This document shows positions 59,549 through 64,000 of a stretch of DNA of 64,000 nt, one piece after another. Source of the DNA: Syncephalis fuscata. Taxonomy: Eukaryota > Zoopagomycota > Zoopagomycetes > Zoopagales > Piptocephalidaceae. Where the stretch lies: positions 310,001-374,000 of the forward strand of contig JAHLTZ010000023.1 in the NCBI GenBank assembly GCA_025786725.1, written 5' to 3'. The notes beneath the pieces are model-generated. The model did no database searches, was not told where the DNA came from, and saw only the letters and a list, made by a program, of their open reading frames with translations. The position numbers and the translations under genes are program-made. Numbering within the stretch: the stretch's first letter is position 1; each line of letters opens with the position of its first letter.

Positions 59549-62500
59549 TTAAATAAAATGCCCTCGATTTTCACGTCGAGGTGCAGTCACAGTTGTAGAC
59601 GAGCGTTTAAGTACTTCCTCGCTAATGGTGATAACAAGATTGACAGCACCTTCGCGCGACATGTCACCTTGAATCATTAGATCGAGGCCAGCACCCGTTC
59701 CCTCCATTGACGCTTTGCCGTCAATCGTTAAACTATTGGCGGCTTCAGTCTTACCGACTGTCCACCGCTGTAACGACATACGACCGGCTGTCGTCATACC
59801 GACCATGTTGATTAGTTCAAATAGCTGTTGCGTAGATGACTTGTCATTCGGACATGACAAACGATCTGATTTGCGCAAACTACCATCATTACCGTCGAGT
59901 AATTTCTCATTACCCACTAAAGCAAATGAGTCATCTACACCGTGTGATCTATCAACAAAACGTGCAAAGAATTCACGTTCTTCTTTAGCCCCTTCAGCTC
60001 GCCATGCCACCAGCAAATGTGGCTGACAAGCAAGCATTTGGCCATCCGGCCAGGCCAGCGCGTAAAGTAATAAACCAACACTGGCAGCCGGTGCCGATAC
60101 TGATGCTGCAGTAAATGAAAAATTGGCACTAGCTCGGCCACCATTACCGCGGATCATTGCTGTAGGCTGTGTTGTACAGCTACCAACGATAGTTGTACAC
60201 TCAATTCGCTTTAATAAAAGATAAGGATGGCGATTTTCAATCATTACATAGACAGGATCGGGTAGTGCATCTAATAAAACAGCAATTATAGTTATTAGTC
60301 TTAATTGGTTATTTATAATTATATATAACCTACCATTAATAATCTCACTAAATGGTAATGGAAATTGTAATTCATCAACTCGCTATTAAAACAATATTAA
60401 AACAATACGAATATTAATATAAATATTTTGTTAGATCACTTATATAACGTTATAAATAAGCTTACTTCGTCAAGTAATAATTCTTTAAGTGCTATACGTA
60501 GTTTAGCATTGGAGCCTGAGGTTAAACTGGCTTGTATCTCAATTTGTCGATTATCGTCAATGGCAATTTCCATATCGACTGCACCATAACAAGAGAAACG
60601 ACTCATGGCTTCAAGTCCAGAAAGTATATCATTCCACAAACGATAATCGGTATCGCTAGGCATTTGTCGTTCGGAATTTAATGCAACAATCTCCAGCAAC
60701 AAACGACTAGGCGCATTCTTTGACATCTGCCAACCGACAAGCAAAAGGATCGGTGATGACATAGGCGTGCCATCTGTATAACTAAGCCGATAAGCAAGAA
60801 TACCCTCAAGTCGAGTATTAGCTTCGGCAGTAGTGGCATCGTAGATTCGAGTGGCCGATGAGAATATGCCCCAGTCTTCGTTGGTATTGTGTTGGTCAAG
60901 TTGTTCACTCGGTGAATGTGAACAAATACCTTCAATAGCCCGACAGCCTACCAATTGTAGTGTAATATTAGATAGATTGTTTTTAATAGCAAATATTAAA
61001 TTCAATTGTTCTTTAATATCGGTCGGTATAGCTTCGCTTGACTGATTTGGGCTGCTATTTCCATCATCTACTACAGCTGGCGACGTATTGCCCCGTTCTA
61101 CAGTTGGCCGTACAACTGCTGAATTAAATGATAGGTTGGCAATTTTATTATAAACCGTAGGTGAAATAATCTCGGAAGTTGTACGGTTTGGCGGTTCAGG
61201 TAATGGACGTGAAGTTTGCCGGCTATACTTCATATTGGGCGATAGTGTCTGTCGTTTTAATTTTGGTGACTGATGTGTACCATTGCTAGTATTGCTACTG
61301 CCGCTGCTACCAGCATTACTGCTGTTGCTAGCATTGCTACTATTGCTGGCTGTGCTAGTCACCAAGGCCGACAGTGAGTTTCTTATACATGGTAATGATG
61401 ATTCGGAATTGTTGTTTGATAGTGGCAATATACGACTACTTGGTGCCTGAGCTCGTAACGAAGGATTTTGTTCGAAATAAATACTTTTTTCCTCAATTGG
61501 AGAAATAATACGATGTGGATCTATTGAGTGATTTGAAAAGTCATTGACTGGCTCCTGTGTGATATTCATTGTCATATTGGCTGATGTTGTCGATTCAGGT
61601 CGTGGTCGTTGTATAATTGGATCTTCAGGATCAATAAGCTTCATACTCAAATATGGTGGACCTGGCTCTTCCTCGCGCGATAATCGATTAACCAATGCAA
61701 CACGTAGATTAGTCACTTTAAGTCGCTGACGAACATGGCCACCAGGGCCAATAAGACGTGCATCGGCTAAACGACAAAAGAACTTTTCACGTCCAGCTTG
61801 TGTAGCAAATCGCTCGTGCATATCGAATGTCACTTGAACAGCATTGGCAAAGTAAGAACGACCACCAGTCAACGATACACGCCAACCAATGGTCAAATAT
61901 GTGTTGGTGGCAACCTGCCGCTCTCTATTTTCAACTGCTGACATAATAAATCCTGATGCCACACCATTGCTGGCGACGGATGAGGTAAATTCACAGATTA
62001 ATTGGCCACCAAGATCAAGACTATCTTTAGGTACTGTTATAGGTTCGCCTTGTACAATATAGGCATGTGGATAAAGTAGACGAATACCTGGATGCAAGTT
62101 ATGCATATCAACTACAATACTTGCAATAGTCGGCGATCGTACGGTTCGTGGTACTTGTTTGTTCACCGGTAATGAAGTGGATCGAGGTGGATGCCAATAA
62201 ATTGGATTAGGCGCAGTTATAGGCACATCAGGTACAGGCGGTGGTGTAGTTGATGTTGGCACATGATCAAATTCATCATCAGGCGCTAATAAATTAATAT
62301 TAATAAATAAACAACTTTAAATAGCAAAGTAGTTACCAAGTGACGGATCTACCGTCTCACCACTAGCCGTACTCATATTGTCTTTGGCATGTCGACCACC
62401 CTATGATTATTATAACAGTTATTATTACTATTGCAATAGTATTCGGTATTTAATGTCTATTTACCTGAACTTCATTTGAAAAGCATACCATTGCATTCAT

Positions 62501-63992
62501 TAGATTATTTGCTTTATCAATATTAATGTCAAGCGTGACCGAGTAGACCGAGCGATTCTTCCATCGACCTAGAAAGCCAGTACGCTCCTCTTCAACGGCA
62601 TATACACCTTGAGGGCCTGGCTCTCCCGCCCGCATCAACACATTATAAAGATTAGGCAATAGATTCATAGCATCGCCCGCTGGATCCTTTTCGCCAAATT
62701 CAACATCTTGCAATACATCAGTAACAAATCGTATTTCTTCGCAGCCATTTTCAAGTGCCATACGCCAAGCAATAATAAGATGTGGCGAATTATCGACTGG
62801 TTTGCCATCAAGATCGACAATTTGATACATAATTACACCGGCTGATGAAGTGGCCGATGGATCAGCCGAAAATGAACCGGCTGCCCGACCTGATGGCAAT
62901 AGTGCACGATCAAATTCATCACATAAATAACTACGCACCGAGTAGAAACGACCCGATTGTAATCTTAATGATGGATGTGAGTTTTTAAGCGTAAATTGTA
63001 CCTGTGAAGGCATACGCCCAAGTGTAGCACCACCAAATGTTGAACGTCGTTGTATAGCGGCTGTCGTATCAGTTACTGGTGCAAAGTTGACCGATAATAC
63101 AGGACTATCCTCAAGACTTAAATAGCCTTCAGCTATTAAAGAACGTACGTCGCCTTTAAATGATGTCATACGTGTAATACGATGTCCACGATAACTACGG
63201 CTTAGTGCAGCCAGAACAAAGAAAAGAAACCGTGTTGCTGAACTGCTTGTTAATTGTTCATCATCATAGGCAGAAAAGAACTCAACACCATAACGTATTT
63301 GAGTAATGGTGGGTGCTGTCCAACTAACCAGTATGTAAAGTCGCTGATTACCATTACCTTTACCGCCTATACTTGTGGCCGATAATCGTTCACCAAGTGA
63401 ATTTGATGATGATGATGATGATGGTGGTGGCAATATAAGATTCTCGGTTGCTTGATAAACAACATGTCCCATAAGCGATCTCTCCGATTCACCTACAAAT
63501 GCCGATAGAATATCATGGGCACCTGAACGCAATACACCAGCACTGCCATCCTCACGAACAGCACCTTTTGAGCGAGCATCAATCGAACAAAGACACAATG
63601 ACATTGATGGATGTGCATTCTCTACTAGAACATACATGGAAAATGACCCAGTATAGCCTAGTGTATTTCGCTGGTTGGCTGCAGTGGCAGCAAGTAATTT
63701 TTTTACTTGAGCGGCTGCATGATTTGTACGACATCTAATAGTGGTGATTATATTGTATTAATTTACCATTTTGCCATTTTACCTATTTTCATTTATCGTT
63801 GTCAACTTACGTAAAAAATGTATGAGCAGGTAACCAAACCGGTAATAGCATACTACGATCCTCATGTTCATGGCTAAGATTGACTGTAAATCGCGCAGTA
63901 CTACCGCCCGACACATGCGTAGTTAATGTAAATCGAATACCAGGCATAAGTTCACCCGTCCAAAGACGCTGACCACTGCCACGTACCATCAT
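59549..63992 (-). CDS. Very long modular protein: galectin-like start plus at least five tandem lectin/cytolysin-like units (5' end at or beyond the window edge)
   Basis: Exons at 63992-63807, about 63735-62466, a short one near 62400-62333, 62286-60468 and two short ones lead to a final exon from about 60273 to 59549. The first visible part (GELMPGIRFTLTTHV ... ARFTVNLSHEHEDRS) has the L-x-PG and RFxVNL spacing of a galectin strand pair. Then a unit recurs: N-x-HP-x-x-x-L, a G/P-rich loop, G-x-x-x-Y-x-(I/V), and a strand of type LIIAWRM, LTIGWRV, LLLVGWQM, LLVAWRA or LYILVSW. Each is followed by a second beta-rich segment. Units begin near 63640, 62990, 62110, 60975 and 60240, separated by Ser/Asn-rich linkers. 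The G...Y...W pattern resembles the actinoporin/fungal lectin beta-sandwich; that fold is inference. No signal peptide or membrane segment is visible here. The ATGs at 63992/63989 may be the start. Confidence 0.6.
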
Positions 63993-64000
63993 TTCCCTCC

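Overview
The window is nuclear DNA of a fungus, most likely an early-diverging (non-Dikarya) lineage. The evidence is dense introns of about 45-75 nt with GTAAGT/GTATGT donors and TAG/CAG acceptors, AT-rich intergenic DNA full of microsatellites, and a fungal gene set: mitochondrial RNA polymerase, ATG11, DEF1, an MBP1/APSES factor, homocitrate synthase of the aminoadipate lysine pathway, and a CNL2/NKP2 kinetochore protein. Species and phylum cannot be fixed from the sequence alone.

Layout, left to right. 1-1110 (-): N-terminus of a SNF2/STH1-type remodeller with a QLQ domain. 2203-7182 (+): mitochondrial RNA polymerase. 7452-10826 (-): large GRF-like zinc finger plus RING protein. 12604-14949 (+): secreted Reeler-domain protein with Pro/Thr repeats. 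16273-18088 (-): seven-transmembrane protein with an ectodomain. 19513-19958 (-): tiny LAMTOR4-like gene. 20320-22235 (+): eIF2-gamma. 22379-23063 (-): CNL2/NKP2-like. 23208-25066 (-): phytochelatin synthase. 26359-26765 (+): possible small gene. 27186-28396 (+): NSE1. 28435-28976 (-): PTRHD1-like. 29452-35204 (+): ATG11. 35306-39116 (-): DEF1. 39965-43075 (-): MBP1-type factor. 44634-46133 (+): homocitrate synthase. 46698-52613: two 1,052-bp inverted repeats enclosing one secreted Pro/Gln-repeat protein gene (48101-51041, -). 53782-56289 (-): C2H2 factor. 58589-58894 (+): possible small secreted cationic peptide. 59549-63992 (-): very long protein with a galectin-like start and at least five tandem lectin/cytolysin-like units.

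Most genes are unrelated housekeeping genes (transcription, translation, autophagy/TOR signalling, DNA repair, cell cycle, lysine synthesis, metal detoxification). Surface or secreted proteins sit among them in longer AT-rich gaps. The strongest unusual structure is the gene-bearing inverted-repeat cassette: I aligned the arms by eye, found equal lengths and saw a single mismatch.

Reading the genes also showed many places where a conserved protein needs one extra base to stay in frame, often in homopolymers or tandem repeats. I read these as residual single-base deletions in the assembly rather than pseudogenes, and gene spans were drawn across them.
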